Below, one piece after another: positions 1 through 8,127 of a DNA stretch of 8,294 bases (its first letter is position 1; each line of letters starts with the position of its first letter). Under the pieces are notes generated by a model. It was not told the origin of the DNA. It saw nothing but the letters and a program-made list of their open reading frames with translations, and made no database searches. The position numbers and the translations under genes are program-made. Origin of the DNA: an uncultured Mycoplasma sp. (GTDB lineage: Bacteria; Bacillota_I; Bacilli_A; Mycoplasmatales; Metamycoplasmataceae); contig CAMRCV010000015.1 of assembly GCA_947041065.1 (NCBI GenBank), positions 1 to 8,294 of the forward strand. Reading direction: 5' to 3'.

Positions 1-2203
1 GAATTTTCAAATTTCTAATTATAAAAAAAAATATCAAATTAATAACATCTGCCAAAATAAAAATATCGCTTTGGTTTGTTCAAATTTTTCTAATTTTGGA
101 AGCATTTAAAATATTTCAAAACTCTTCCCCTGTAAAAGATCAAAGAACCTCAAAAGAACTTGATGCATTTTTCTTATCGACTAAATTCATTATAATTTTA
201 CTGAAAATGTTGATGATGACATCTTGATTCCTAATTTTAACTACTATTAGTTTGATAAATTTTTTAAACAACAAAACATCTTGAACAGAATAATTTTTAA
301 TTTCTAAAATATTAATGATCGTTTCTGAAAAAGCATATTCCACTTGGTCATTCCCAATAATGTTTTCTAGGATTATTTTCAATTCTATTTTTTTGAAAAA
401 ATTATTAATAAACTTTGTTAAAAAAGAATTAATACTTTTAATATCACTAATACTTTCTAAACTATAAAAATAAGTTTTTATCAAATTAATAATAATTAAT
501 TCTATCTTTGTTTCAACAAAATTATCAATTAAGATTTCAATCAAATCATGTTCAACGGTTTTCAGCCTTTTACATAAAATACTAACAGCTCTGTTCTTGA
601 TATTCTTTTTAAAAACTTCATTATATTTTTGAGAATCACTAATGTTTAACAATATAGAAATTGATGCGCTTTCAATCAAATTAAAAAAATTTTTATCATT
701 ATCTATTTTGATAATTTCATTACCAAAATCTCTTAACAAATAAAATACATTTGTTGTGTCAAGCAACTTACTAAAGATTAAACTTTTAAACATTGTGATA
801 GTTGTTTTAGTTTTTGCTTTGTGATTTTTATCCAATTCATCTTGAATTTGATTAGTCACAATATCTATATAATCACTTTTAATAAAAGAGTTTATTAATA
901 GCGAGACATATTTGTCATTTTCTAAAATTAATTTTATTTTGTTTTCAGGATCTAAGTTATTTTGTTCAATAAATAACAAAATAGAGTTTAGTAAACTTTT
1001 TACATTATTAACAGCAACTGAATTATCATCATAGTAAAAGTATTTTTTAACACTCAAACTTCTTCTTAAACTTAAAAATTCTTTTTCATGAGAATTATTA
1101 GACCAAAAAAACTTATCATTAGCAATTTTAGAAAGTTCAATTAATTTCTTGTCAGAAAAATTCATAGTTGAAAAATCAAATATATTAGTAAATTTTTTAT
1201 GATCAACATCTAAGAATACTTTATCAACATTGGGTAATAACTTTTGAATCTCCTCTAAAGGTTGATTGTAAAAATCATTAGATAAAGCAATCTTTGCAAA
1301 AATTTCATGTGCTATTTTTTTATAACCATAATATGTAGGATGTATATCAAAGAAAATTTTTGATAAACTTTCTCTATGTTCTTCTCAAAATTTCTTATTC
1401 TCAAAATTAACAAAATTAATGTTATTTTGTTTAGCAGCTTTAATAACTACTTCATTAAACAAACCAATATACTCAGAAATAACAATCTTATTATTTTTCC
1501 CCAATCACTCTTTATTAAAATTTAAAAGTAATGATAAGGTAGTGGCATAATTAACAGCTACAATATTAGCTGTTGGATTAAGGATTCTAATTTCGCCAAA
1601 CAACTTATTCATATTAATTAATAATTCATCATTCTTTTTCGTAATTATTTTATCAAATTCACTTTTTGATAAAACGTTTTGTTGAAGTGATGATATTTCA
1701 AAAATAGGGAAATTAGCCAATCAATCATTACCTCCAATTGTCACAGTAATGAAATTTGCATTTTTGATTTTTGATTTTAATTTTTCAAAATCACGAATAT
1801 CACTTCTTCCAAACATTCCAAACTGTTTGTAAGCTCTATTAATTTGAGGATTGTTTTCTTTTTCATCATATTCTTGATCTTCTGAAATTTGTTTTTTGGA
1901 ATTTTTATAATTATACTTTTTCGGTTCGATTCCTAAAAAGTAAAGTCAATCTACCACTCTTGTTCCTGTAAGAGCAAAGTTATCAAACGACTCTATAGAA
2001 CCTGGAATTATATCATTTATCATTTTTGACAAAATAGCAGGGAAACTCATTCCACTAATTGTTTTCGTATTATCAGCATCATTGATTTTGATTTCCCCAG
2101 GAAATCCAACACCATATCTAGAATTGAAACCTTCTGAAATCGAATCTCCAATAGCTAAGTATCTTATTTTTTCTTTTGACAAATCAATAGATTTATTAGA
2201 CAT
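1..2203 (-). CDS. Large SGNH/GDSL-family hydrolase with helical C-terminal extension, partial (C-terminus off the left edge)
   Basis: One open frame of at least 734 codons runs from ATG at 2203 to the window edge once UGA is read as Trp (W86, W161, W233, W273, W688, W696, W708; W367 is UGG). All SGNH blocks are visible: G19-D20-S21 (nucleophile), N75-F-A-L-T-G80, G157-G-N159-D160, and D286-I-H288-P289. This supports an active Ser-His-Asp esterase or lipase fold; the substrate cannot be told. No signal peptide is seen, since the first strand of the fold starts near residue 13, so the enzyme looks cytoplasmic. From about residue 340 onward there are some 390 residues of Ile/Leu/Asn/Lys-rich, probably helical sequence that I cannot assign. 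Residues 714-729 near the edge are strongly hydrophobic and could begin a membrane segment. Typical single-domain SGNH enzymes have roughly 200-350 residues, so this one is unusually long. It sits 17 nt behind rsmD, with its own ribosome site, in the same transcript. Confidence 0.88.
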
Positions 2204-2207
2204 ATGA

Positions 2208-2215
2208 CACCTCTT
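2208..2215 (-). promoter_or_regulatory. Ribosome binding site of the SGNH hydrolase gene
   Basis: On the minus strand AAGAGGTG ends 4 nt before the ATG at 2203. It lies in the 17-nt gap after the rsmD stop codon. It supports this start and independent initiation within a bicistronic mRNA. Confidence 0.6.
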
Positions 2216-2220
2216 AAAAA

Positions 2221-2775
2221 TTATAAAATATTATTGATAAAAATAATCATTGTTTTACCATAATTTTTTACCTTGTCAATAATCAATTTTTCTGGAATTA
2301 AAATTGATGAAAAATTATCTTCTTGAGTTTCTACAATAATTTGACCATATTGATTAAGAAAAGATTCTTGAGATAAAATTAATAAAACATTATTTAATAA
2401 GGTGACATCTTTATAAGGCGGGTCTAAAAAAATAAAATCATATTTTGTTCCTTTTTTAGCATTCAAAAAATTCAGAGCATCTTGATTATAAATATCCATG
2501 TTATTTATTGATAATTTTGCAGAATTATTTTTAATTATTGAAATTGCTTCTTTGGAATTATCTACACAAATGGCTTTCATGGCCCCTCTTGAAATTGATT
2601 CAATAGCCATTGCTCCAGAACCAGAAAATAAATCTAAGATAATCGCTTCTTGAATTTGATATTGAATACAATTAAAAATTGATTCTCGAACACGATCTGT
2701 TGTAGATCTAGTATTTTTAATATCTGGCTGTTCTAATAAAGATTTTCGATATTTTCCTGCAATAATTCTTAACAT
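2221..2775 (-). CDS. rsmD: 16S rRNA (guanine(966)-N(2))-methyltransferase RsmD
   Basis: The 184-residue protein matches the usual RsmD length and shows its hallmarks in order. These are an N-terminal RIIAGKYR (3-10); RSTTDRVRES (23-32, family form R-P-T-T-D-R-V-R-E); the SAM-binding motif I LDLFSGSGAMAIES (47-60); the acidic D72 after the second strand; and the catalytic D118-P-P-Y121. In the known family, the enzyme uses S-adenosylmethionine to methylate the exocyclic amine of G966 of 16S rRNA in the assembling small subunit. The gene ends in TAA and contains no Trp codon. It leads a minus-strand unit with the SGNH hydrolase and is divergent from upp. No Shine-Dalgarno sequence precedes the ATG. 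A TATAAT box lies only 17 nt upstream, so the leader is probably very short. In many bacteria rsmD neighbours coaD; that link is absent here. Confidence 0.95.
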   Translation of the reverse strand: MLRIIAGKYRKSLLEQPDIKNTRSTTDRVRESIFNCIQYQIQEAIILDLFSGSGAMAIESISRGAMKAICVDNSKEAISIIKNNSAKLSINNMDIYNQDALNFLNAKKGTKYDFIFLDPPYKDVTLLNNVLLILSQESFLNQYGQIIVETQEDNFSSILIPEKLIIDKVKNYGKTMIIFINNIL

Positions 2776-2792
2776 AATTATTAAATAATAAC

Positions 2793-2798
2793 ATTATA
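2793..2798 (-). promoter_or_regulatory. Probable -10 box of the rsmD promoter
   Basis: A perfect TATAAT on the minus strand lies 17 nt upstream of the rsmD ATG, predicting a start of transcription around 2786 and a leader of roughly 10 nt. The -35 region (TTTAAT at 2816-2821, spacer 17) is a poor match to TTGACA. The call rests on the -10 box and position, in an AT-rich background where such boxes also arise by chance. Confidence 0.5.
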
Positions 2799-2801
2799 AG
2801 T

Positions 2802-2807
2802 TATAAT
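2802..2807 (+). promoter_or_regulatory. Probable -10 box of the upp promoter
   Basis: A perfect TATAAT lies 32 nt upstream of the upp ATG, predicting a leader of about 25 nt that includes the AAAGGA ribosome site. No good -35 box is visible. It is separated by only 3 bp from the oppositely oriented rsmD -10 box, so the two promoters overlap. Confidence 0.5.
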
Positions 2808-2825
2808 AAATATTAATTAAAAGCA

Positions 2826-2831
2826 AAAGGA
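2826..2831 (+). promoter_or_regulatory. Ribosome binding site of upp
   Basis: AAAGGA ends 8 nt before the ATG at 2840, a normal spacing that supports this start codon. Confidence 0.65.
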
Positions 2832-2839
2832 ATTAAGTC

Positions 2840-3463
2840 ATGTTAAAAATAATTGAACACCCTCTAATCAAAACGAAATTAACCGTTATGAGAAATTTAG
2901 AAACGGATCACACTATTTTTAGAAATAATTTAAATGAAATAGCTTCTTTAATGGTTTATGAAGTTTTAAGAGATTATAAAACAAAAGAGATAACAATTAC
3001 TACACCGACAAACCAAGTTACCACTGGTTGTGATTTTGATAAAGAGATTGTTATTGTTCCAATATTAAGAGCAGGAATTGGTATGGTTCATGGAATTCAG
3101 TCATTAGTTCCTCAAGCAAGAGTTGGTCATATTGGAATATATCGAAATGAAGAAACAATGCAAGCAAATGAATATTTCTTCAAAATGCCAAATGTAAAAA
3201 AAGATTCACATATTTTAGTTGTTGACCCAATGTTAGCAACAGGTGGAAGTGCTTATTATTCAATTAAGAAATTAAAAGCAGAAGGTTTTACCAATATTCA
3301 ATTAGTTTGTATCGTAGGGGCACCAGAAGGTGTTGAAAAAATTACAAAGTCATTTCCTGATGTGACAATATATCTAGCTGCATTAGATGAAAAATTAAAC
3401 AAAGAAGGCTATATTGTTCCTGGATTAGGCGATGCTGGAGACAGGATATTTGGTACAAAATAA
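2840..3463 (+). CDS. upp: Uracil phosphoribosyltransferase
   Basis: The 207-residue protein is full length for the family (about 208). It carries the type-I phosphoribosyltransferase signature VVDPMLATGGSA (127-138), which binds the PRPP phosphates. It also has the substrate-side segment PILRAGIGM (74-82) and the C-terminal uracil-binding stretch YIVPGLGDAGDR (191-202). The known reaction is uracil + PRPP giving UMP + pyrophosphate in the cytoplasm. This salvage step is expected to matter in a host-dependent organism with limited de novo pyrimidine synthesis (inference). The gene has its own promoter and ribosome site, ends in TAA, and is followed at once by a strong hairpin, so it looks like a single-gene unit separate from the ecf genes downstream. 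No Trp codon occurs in it. Confidence 0.97.
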   Translation: MLKIIEHPLIKTKLTVMRNLETDHTIFRNNLNEIASLMVYEVLRDYKTKEITITTPTNQVTTGCDFDKEIVIVPILRAGIGMVHGIQSLVPQARVGHIGIYRNEETMQANEYFFKMPNVKKDSHILVVDPMLATGGSAYYSIKKLKAEGFTNIQLVCIVGAPEGVEKITKSFPDVTIYLAALDEKLNKEGYIVPGLGDAGDRIFGTK

Positions 3464-3472
3464 TTTTTGTAC
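3453..3472 (+). repeat. Alternative hairpin overlapping the upp stop codon
   Basis: GTACAAAA (3453-3460, the last upp codons) can pair with TTTTGTAC (3465-3472) around the loop TAAT, which contains the stop codon. It uses the same bases as the 5' arm of the larger hairpin at 3464-3497, so the two structures exclude each other. Confidence 0.45.
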
Positions 3473-3497
3473 TTTTTATTACTAAAAAGTACAAAAA
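3464..3497 (+). terminator. Perfect hairpin after upp, possible terminator
   Basis: It begins immediately after the upp stop codon. The arms 3464-3478 (TTTTTGTACTTTTTA) and 3483-3497 pair perfectly over 15 bp around a 4-nt loop, TTAC. The stem is mostly A:U and no U-tract follows the 3' arm; the nearest T run is at 3521-3525. Classical intrinsic termination is therefore uncertain, and a role in 3'-end protection is equally possible. The first base pairs of the stem may have to open for a terminating ribosome. Confidence 0.55.
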
Positions 3498-3532
3498 AAT
3501 CAATTAAGTTAAGTTAAATATTTTTAATAATA

Positions 3533-3538
3533 TATAAT
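3533..3538 (+). promoter_or_regulatory. Probable -10 box of the ecfA1 promoter, close to the start codon
   Basis: A perfect TATAAT ends 8 nt before the ecfA1 ATG, placing the expected start of transcription at about 3545, essentially at the start codon. No Shine-Dalgarno sequence is present in the gap. The -35 region is weak (TTAAGT at 3509-3514 within a TTAAG-TTAAG-TTAAA repeat, spacer 18). The -10 box and start codon also lie in a 7-1-7 inverted repeat at 3534-3548. Confidence 0.45.
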
Positions 3539-3546
3539 TTTAAATT

Positions 3547-4344
3547 ATGATTGAAATAAAAGAACTTAAATTTAGATATGATGGATCCAAAGAAAACGCC
3601 TTAGATGGTGTTAGTTTAGTTATGCCTAGGGGTAAATACATTGCTATTCTTGGTCATAATGGCAGCGGAAAATCTACATTATCGAAACTTTTAGTTGGAC
3701 TTTACAAACCAACTGAAGGAGAAATCATTATTGATGGAATCAAAATGAGAATTAATTCAATTAAAGATATTAGAAAAAAAATTGGAATTATTTTTCAAAA
3801 TCCTGATAATCAGTTTATTGGCTCTTCAGTTGAAGATGATATTGCATTTGGACTTGAAAACAATTGTGTGCCTAGAGAAGAAATTAAAGAAAAGATCCAA
3901 ACATACTCTGCTAAAGTTGGTATGAGTGATTTTCTCGAAAGAGAACCACACACATTATCAGGTGGTCAAAAACAAAAAGTTGCTATTGCTTCAGTTTTAG
4001 CTCTTAATCCAGAAATAATTATTTTTGATGAAGTAACATCAATGTTAGATCCTAAAGGTAAAACAGAAGTTTTAAAATTAATTAAAGAAATTCAAGAAAC
4101 AAGAAACAAAACATTGATTTCAATTACACATGATATGGATGAAGCAATACAAGCTGATCATCTTCTAGTTTTTGCTAAAGGTAAGTTGATTGCTGAAGGA
4201 AGTCCGAAAACAATTTTGAAAAATAAAGAAATTATTGAGATAGCAAAAATAGATTCTCCTTTTATCTATAAATTATCTTCAAAAATTAACGGGATTAAAC
4301 CTACTTTTAACGCTAAAACATTGCTTGGTGAAATATGAAAATAA
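3547..4344 (+). CDS. ecfA1: Energy-coupling factor transporter ATPase EcfA1 (CbiO-type)
   Basis: This ABC ATPase has all nucleotide-binding motifs: Walker A GHNGSGKST (36-44), Q-loop Q84 in FQNPDNQ, signature LSGGQ (137-141), Walker B IIIFDE (157-162, catalytic E162), D-loop near LDP, and switch H195. FQNPDNQ is typical of the EcfA/CbiO branch. It should pair with EcfA2 on the cytoplasmic face of EcfT and hydrolyse ATP to drive vitamin or metal uptake through separate S subunits. Under code 4 the UGA at 4336-4338 is Trp264 and the protein ends W-K at TAA 4342-4344, giving 265 residues and a 10-nt overlap with ecfA2. The start fits the conserved N-terminus (IEIKELKFRYDG), although there is no ribosome site. 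In many Firmicutes these genes lie between rplQ and truA; here they follow upp. Confidence 0.94.
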
Positions 4345-5186
4345 TAATTAAAGAAATCAGCCAAGAATTTCTTTCTGGTATGAATGATAAATTTAAAGCT
4401 ATTGATTCTATTTCTGCAGAAATTAATCAAGGAGAATTTATTGGAGTTATTGGACATACAGGTTCTGGAAAAACAACTTTTATTGAACACTTAAACGCTT
4501 TATTGATTCCTACTAGTGGAGAAATTATTATTGACAATAAAGTAATTAAGAAATCTTGACGTAAAATTAAAAATGTAAAAGATATTAGAAAAAAAATTGG
4601 GATTGTTTTTCAATTTGCTGAATATCAACTATTTGAAGAAACAATTGAAAAAGATATTATCTTTGGACCAATAACTATGGGAGTATCAAAAGAAAGAGCT
4701 AAGGAAATTGCTAAAGAAATAATTGTTGAGGTCGGTTTACCTTTGGATTATTTATCTAAATCTCCTTTCCAATTATCTGGTGGACAAAAAAGAAGAGTTG
4801 CGCTTGCAGGAATAATGGCTATGCAACCAGACTTTTTAGTTTTTGATGAACCAACAGCAGGATTAGATCCCGCTGGGGCTAGAGACATTTTAGAATTATT
4901 CAGAAAAATGCACCAAAATGGAAAGACAATCATTATTGTTACTCATGATTTAGACAACGTATTAGAGTATACAGACAGAACTTTAATGCTATGTGATGGA
5001 AAATTAGTTAAAGACGGTTTAACAATAGATGTATTGGAAGATACAGACTTCTTAATAGAGAAAGCTTTAGAACCACCAAAATTATTAGCATTTGCTAATG
5101 AACTAAGAAAAAAGGGCGTTCCTATTGAAAAAGTTAAAACAATTGACGAACTTGCTGACCAAATAAATAAATATATGGAAAAATAA
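4335..5186 (+). CDS. ecfA2: Energy-coupling factor transporter ATPase EcfA2 (CbiO-type)
   Basis: This is a second, full-length ABC ATPase of 283 residues: Walker A GHTGSGKTT (40-48), Q-loop Q93 in VFQFAEYQLF, signature LSGGQ (147-151), Walker B FLVFDE (167-172), and H204. FQFAEYQLF is characteristic of EcfA2 as opposed to EcfA1 (family knowledge). The UGA at 4557-4559 encodes Trp75; read as a stop it would split the gene into an ATP-binding stub and a headless fragment. Translation starts inside the end of ecfA1 (10-nt overlap, frame -1), suggesting coupled translation and equal amounts of the two ATPases. The stop is TAA, followed by a 26-nt gap to ecfT. The C-terminal region after about residue 215 (PPKLLAFANELRKKG, then a short helical tail) matches the EcfA family extension that helps dimerise the ATPases. 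Confidence 0.94.
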
Positions 5187-5202
5187 AGCAAAAAAAGAAA
5201 GT

Positions 5203-5210
5203 AAGGAGGA
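5203..5210 (+). promoter_or_regulatory. Strong ribosome binding site of ecfT
   Basis: AAGGAGGA ends 2 nt before the ATG at 5213. It is the best Shine-Dalgarno match in the window, with a complete AGGAGG core, but the spacing is short. It suggests vigorous independent initiation of the membrane subunit. Confidence 0.65.
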
Positions 5211-5212
5211 AT

Positions 5213-6088
5213 ATGAAAATAAATATCGGACGTTATGTCCATTCAAATTCAGTAATACACCAATTAGATTCAAGAGTCAAACTTTTTGGTGCAATTGCTT
5301 TTATTGTTTTGATTTTATTATCTTCAACATTTTTTACTTCTTTTATTCTACTAACTCCTTTAGTATTGGTTTTTATAGTAGCAACTAAAAAACCTTTAAA
5401 GTTAATCGGAATGATGCTAACGCCTTTGTGAATTGGAATCTTCATCTTTGTAATTAATATTTTTACGAACCATGCACCTCCACAGAGTGAGTGAAACTGA
5501 AATATGCATATTTGAGTTGATATACCATCGTGATCGATTCAAATATCTTGAAAAACTGTTGTTGACACATTAAACATTGCTTTAAGAATATATTCAATTT
5601 TATTAGTAATGACTATTTTAACATTAACTACAAAACCTGTTTTACTAACAAAGGCATTAGAATTTTATTTTATGCCATTAAAATGAATTAAAATTCCTGT
5701 TAACATCTTTATTCAAATCATTACTATTGCACTAAGATTCATTCCTACATTATTAGATGAAGCTAGCAGGATTCTAAAAGCTCAAGCTTCTCGTGGAGTT
5801 GATTTTTCAAATGGAAATGTGAGAACTAAAGTGAAAGCAACAATTGTTTTAATTGTTCCATTATTTGTTTCAGCATTTGCTAAGGCAGATGATTTATCAA
5901 ATGCTATGGAAACTAGAGGATATGACCCATATGCCAAAAGAGTTTCTTATAGAACTTGAAATACAACAATTTGAGGTGCTCTATGCTTCTTGTCATTGAT
6001 TGGAATAATAGTTGTAATTAGTTTAATATTACATGGAGTTATCCCAATTCCTTTATGATGACAAAATATGCCTACAAGCTTGAATTAA
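5213..6088 (+). CDS. ecfT: Energy-coupling factor transporter transmembrane protein EcfT (CbiQ-type)
   Basis: The 291-residue membrane protein has hydrophobic segments at about 24-38, 40-58, 66-86, 119-138, 163-181, 207-224 and 255-275. The N-terminus (IGRYVHSNSVIHQLDSRVKL) is typical of EcfT. Both coupling motifs are visible: S193-R-G195 in QASRGVD, and T234-R-G236 in METRGYDP. These correspond to the two X-R-G motifs that dock into the EcfA ATPases. The protein links ATP hydrolysis to toppling of S subunits in the membrane. All 11 Trp codons are UGA (W73, 94, 96, 101, 107, 113, 158, 249, 254, 282, 283), so under the standard code only the first 72 residues would be called. The true stop is TAA. 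Five of the Trp residues cluster at 94-113, in the presumed external loop. The family and the gene order leave little doubt about function; S-subunit partners are not in the window. Confidence 0.94.
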
Positions 6089-6097
6089 AATATCCCT

Positions 6098-8074
6098 ATG
6101 AATGAAATTAAAAAAGAAATGAATTTGTTAATTGAAAAAATTAACAAATGAGATATAGAATACTTTGAAAATGACTCACCGACTGTAAGTGATCAAATTT
6201 ATGATGCAACTTTAAGAAACTTAGTTAAATTAGAGATGCAGTATCCTGAATATTTAACACCTAATTCTCCAACAAATAAAGTTGGATCAAATATTATTAA
6301 TAAATTTAATAAAATTACTCATAACAAAAAAATGTTATCTTTGGATAAAGCATATACACAAGAAGATATTGAAAGATTTATTAATAATATTTTAAAAATT
6401 ACTTTGGATGCAAAAGAGTTTTTTTATGTTGAACCTAAAATTGATGGATTGTCAATTGCCTTGCAATATGAAAAAGGAAAATTAATCAAAGCAATAACTA
6501 GAGGAGATGGTTACATCGGCGAAGATGTTACTGATAATATCTTAGGAATAATTGACGATATTCCTACCACTATAAAATATCAAGAAAATATTGAAATTAG
6601 AGGAGAAGTTTTCATAACAAAATCAGGTTTTGAAAAAATCAACAACCTTGAAGTGAAATTTTCTAATCCTAGAAACATGGCCAGCGGAACTTTAAGACAA
6701 TTGGATAAAAAAATAGTTAAAGCGAGAAATCTTTCATGTTTTGTTTATGAAATTGTATCTCCCGAATTACACAAAATAACTAACTTTAGTGATTCACTAG
6801 TGTTTTTAAAAGAAGAAGGTTTTAAAACAATTGGGACTAATTTGTTAACTGACAATATTGATGAAATTATGGAATATATTTTTGATTTTGAAAAAACTAG
6901 AGATGCCTTAGATTTTGAAACTGACGGAATTGTCATCAAACTAAACAATGTTTTATATTATGAAAAGTTAGGATTTACTTCTAAGTTTCCTAAATATAAT
7001 ATTGCTTATAAGTTTAATGACGAATTAGTTTCCACAAAATTAATCGGTATTACCATTACCATTGGTAGAACAGGGATGGTAACTTACAATGCCCAATTGG
7101 AACCCGTTGCTTTAAAGGGGACTGTAGTTTCTGCAGCTACCTTGCATAACTTTAATTATATTCATAATCTTGGAATTAATGTTGGGGATGATGTATGAGT
7201 TAAAAAAGCTGGAGAAATTATTCCAAAAGTTTTTTCGCTTGCTAATAAAAATAATCAAGAGGAAATAAAAAAAATATTAGAATGTAATTATTGTCATCAA
7301 AAACTAATTGATAATGAATTACAAACAGATCAATTTTGTATTAATGATCTTTGTCCAGAAATTAACATTAGAAAAATTATGCACTTTACTTCTCGTAAAG
7401 GAATGGATATTTCTGGATTGGGAGAATCTTGAATTCGAAAATTTTATGAACTTGAAATAATTAAAAGGTATCCTGATATTTATTTATTAAAAGAAAATAT
7501 AGAGGAAATAAAAAAGATATCTCGAATTGGAGAAAAATCTTTAAAGAATCTTTTATTAGCAATTGATAATTCTAAAAATAATAGTTTGGACTCAACTTTA
7601 TTTGCAATTGGTATTAATCATTTAGGAGATAGAAATTGTAAGCTGGTAGCATCGCAAATTAAATCATTATCCAATTTTGTAGATTTTGACTTTACACAAT
7701 TAAATAACATAAAAGATATTGGCCCTATTACTACTAAATCTTTAATTGAGTTTCAATCATCAGAAGAAAATATGAATGATATTAAAAAATTAATTTTGTT
7801 AGGAATTAATCCCGAAGAAAAAACTAAGGGTATTTATAAGGACAACTTCTTTAACAACAAGTCTTTCGTGATTACTGGAAAGTTCGATATGAATAGAAAT
7901 GAAATTAAAGAAATTGTTGAAAATAATGGCGGTAAAGTCATCTCTGCAATATCTAGTAAAATAAACTATTTAATATGTGGTGGTGATTTCGGAAGCAAAA
8001 AAAACAAAGCTGAAGAATTAGGTATTAAAATAATTTTTGAAGAAGCACTAATAGAATTAATTAAACAAATCTAA
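6098..8074 (+). CDS. ligA: NAD+-dependent DNA ligase LigA
   Basis: The protein has 658 residues, the normal length, with every LigA domain. Domain Ia covers about 1-65 (VSDQIYD). The adenylation domain has K114-I-D-G117 (AMP-accepting lysine), TRGDGYIGEDVT, IRGEVFI (167-173), NPRNMASGTLRQLD (190-203), DGIVIK (276-281) and the K-containing SKFPKYNIAYKF. The OB fold includes GRTG (323-326). The zinc finger is C396-x2-C399-x14-C414-x4-C419, followed by helix-hairpin-helix repeats (RIGEKS, GINHLGD, IKDIGPIT) and a BRCT domain at about 584-658. It seals nicks in replication and repair using NAD+. Trp18, Trp367 and Trp445 are UGA. The start at 6098 restores the conserved N-terminus; starting at the later ATG 6236 would lose 46 residues. 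No clear ribosome site precedes it, 9 nt after ecfT, so translation is probably coupled; ATG 6119 is a possible alternative. Confidence 0.96.
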
Positions 8075-8117
8075 AAAAATGTTAAAATTTTAAGTAATCA
8101 AAAAAATACAAATAAGC

Positions 8118-8122
8118 AAGGA
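8118..8122 (+). promoter_or_regulatory. Ribosome binding site of the yebC-family gene
   Basis: AAGGA ends 5 nt before ATG 8128. The 53-nt gap after ligA holds no clear terminator or promoter, only a loop-less palindrome TTAAAATTTTAA (8082-8093). Read-through from ligA is therefore likely. Confidence 0.6.
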
Positions 8123-8127
8123 AAAAA

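Larger units (their letters stand above)
2793..2807. repeat. Perfect 15-nt inverted repeat joining the two divergent -10 boxes
   Basis: ATTATAA-g-TTATAAT: 7-bp arms around a single base. Each arm contains one TATAAT, so the symmetry may simply reflect the back-to-back promoters. It could also be a dimeric operator. The sequence does not decide. Confidence 0.6.

Noticed and set aside
140..2203. The hydrolase region seen as three or more separate small genes or a decayed pseudogene
   Set aside because: The breaks are all single UGA codons in one unchanged frame, catalytic blocks from different pieces join correctly, and neighbouring intact genes need UGA as Trp as well.
3504..3518. TTAAG-TTAAG-TTAAA short tandem repeat before ecfA1
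   Set aside because: It has only three imperfect units in very AT-rich spacer DNA; not distinguishable from chance and mentioned only as the weak -35 region.
4266..5445. Several open stretches on the minus strand opposite ecfA1, ecfA2 and ecfT
   Set aside because: They lie wholly antisense to clearly conserved genes, have no family resemblance and are shadows of the plus-strand coding frames.
6745..6948. A 67-codon open stretch on the minus strand inside ligA
   Set aside because: It is antisense to the LigA adenylation domain, with low-complexity Ser/Ile-rich composition and no ribosome site.
6236..7198. ligA as a broken gene starting at the later ATG 6236
   Set aside because: Reading UGA as Trp restores a 658-residue protein from 6098 with the conserved N-terminus, zinc finger and BRCT domain.
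8082..8093. Palindrome TTAAAATTTTAA after ligA as a terminator
   Set aside because: It has no loop, no GC pairs and no U-tract, so it cannot be supported as a terminator.
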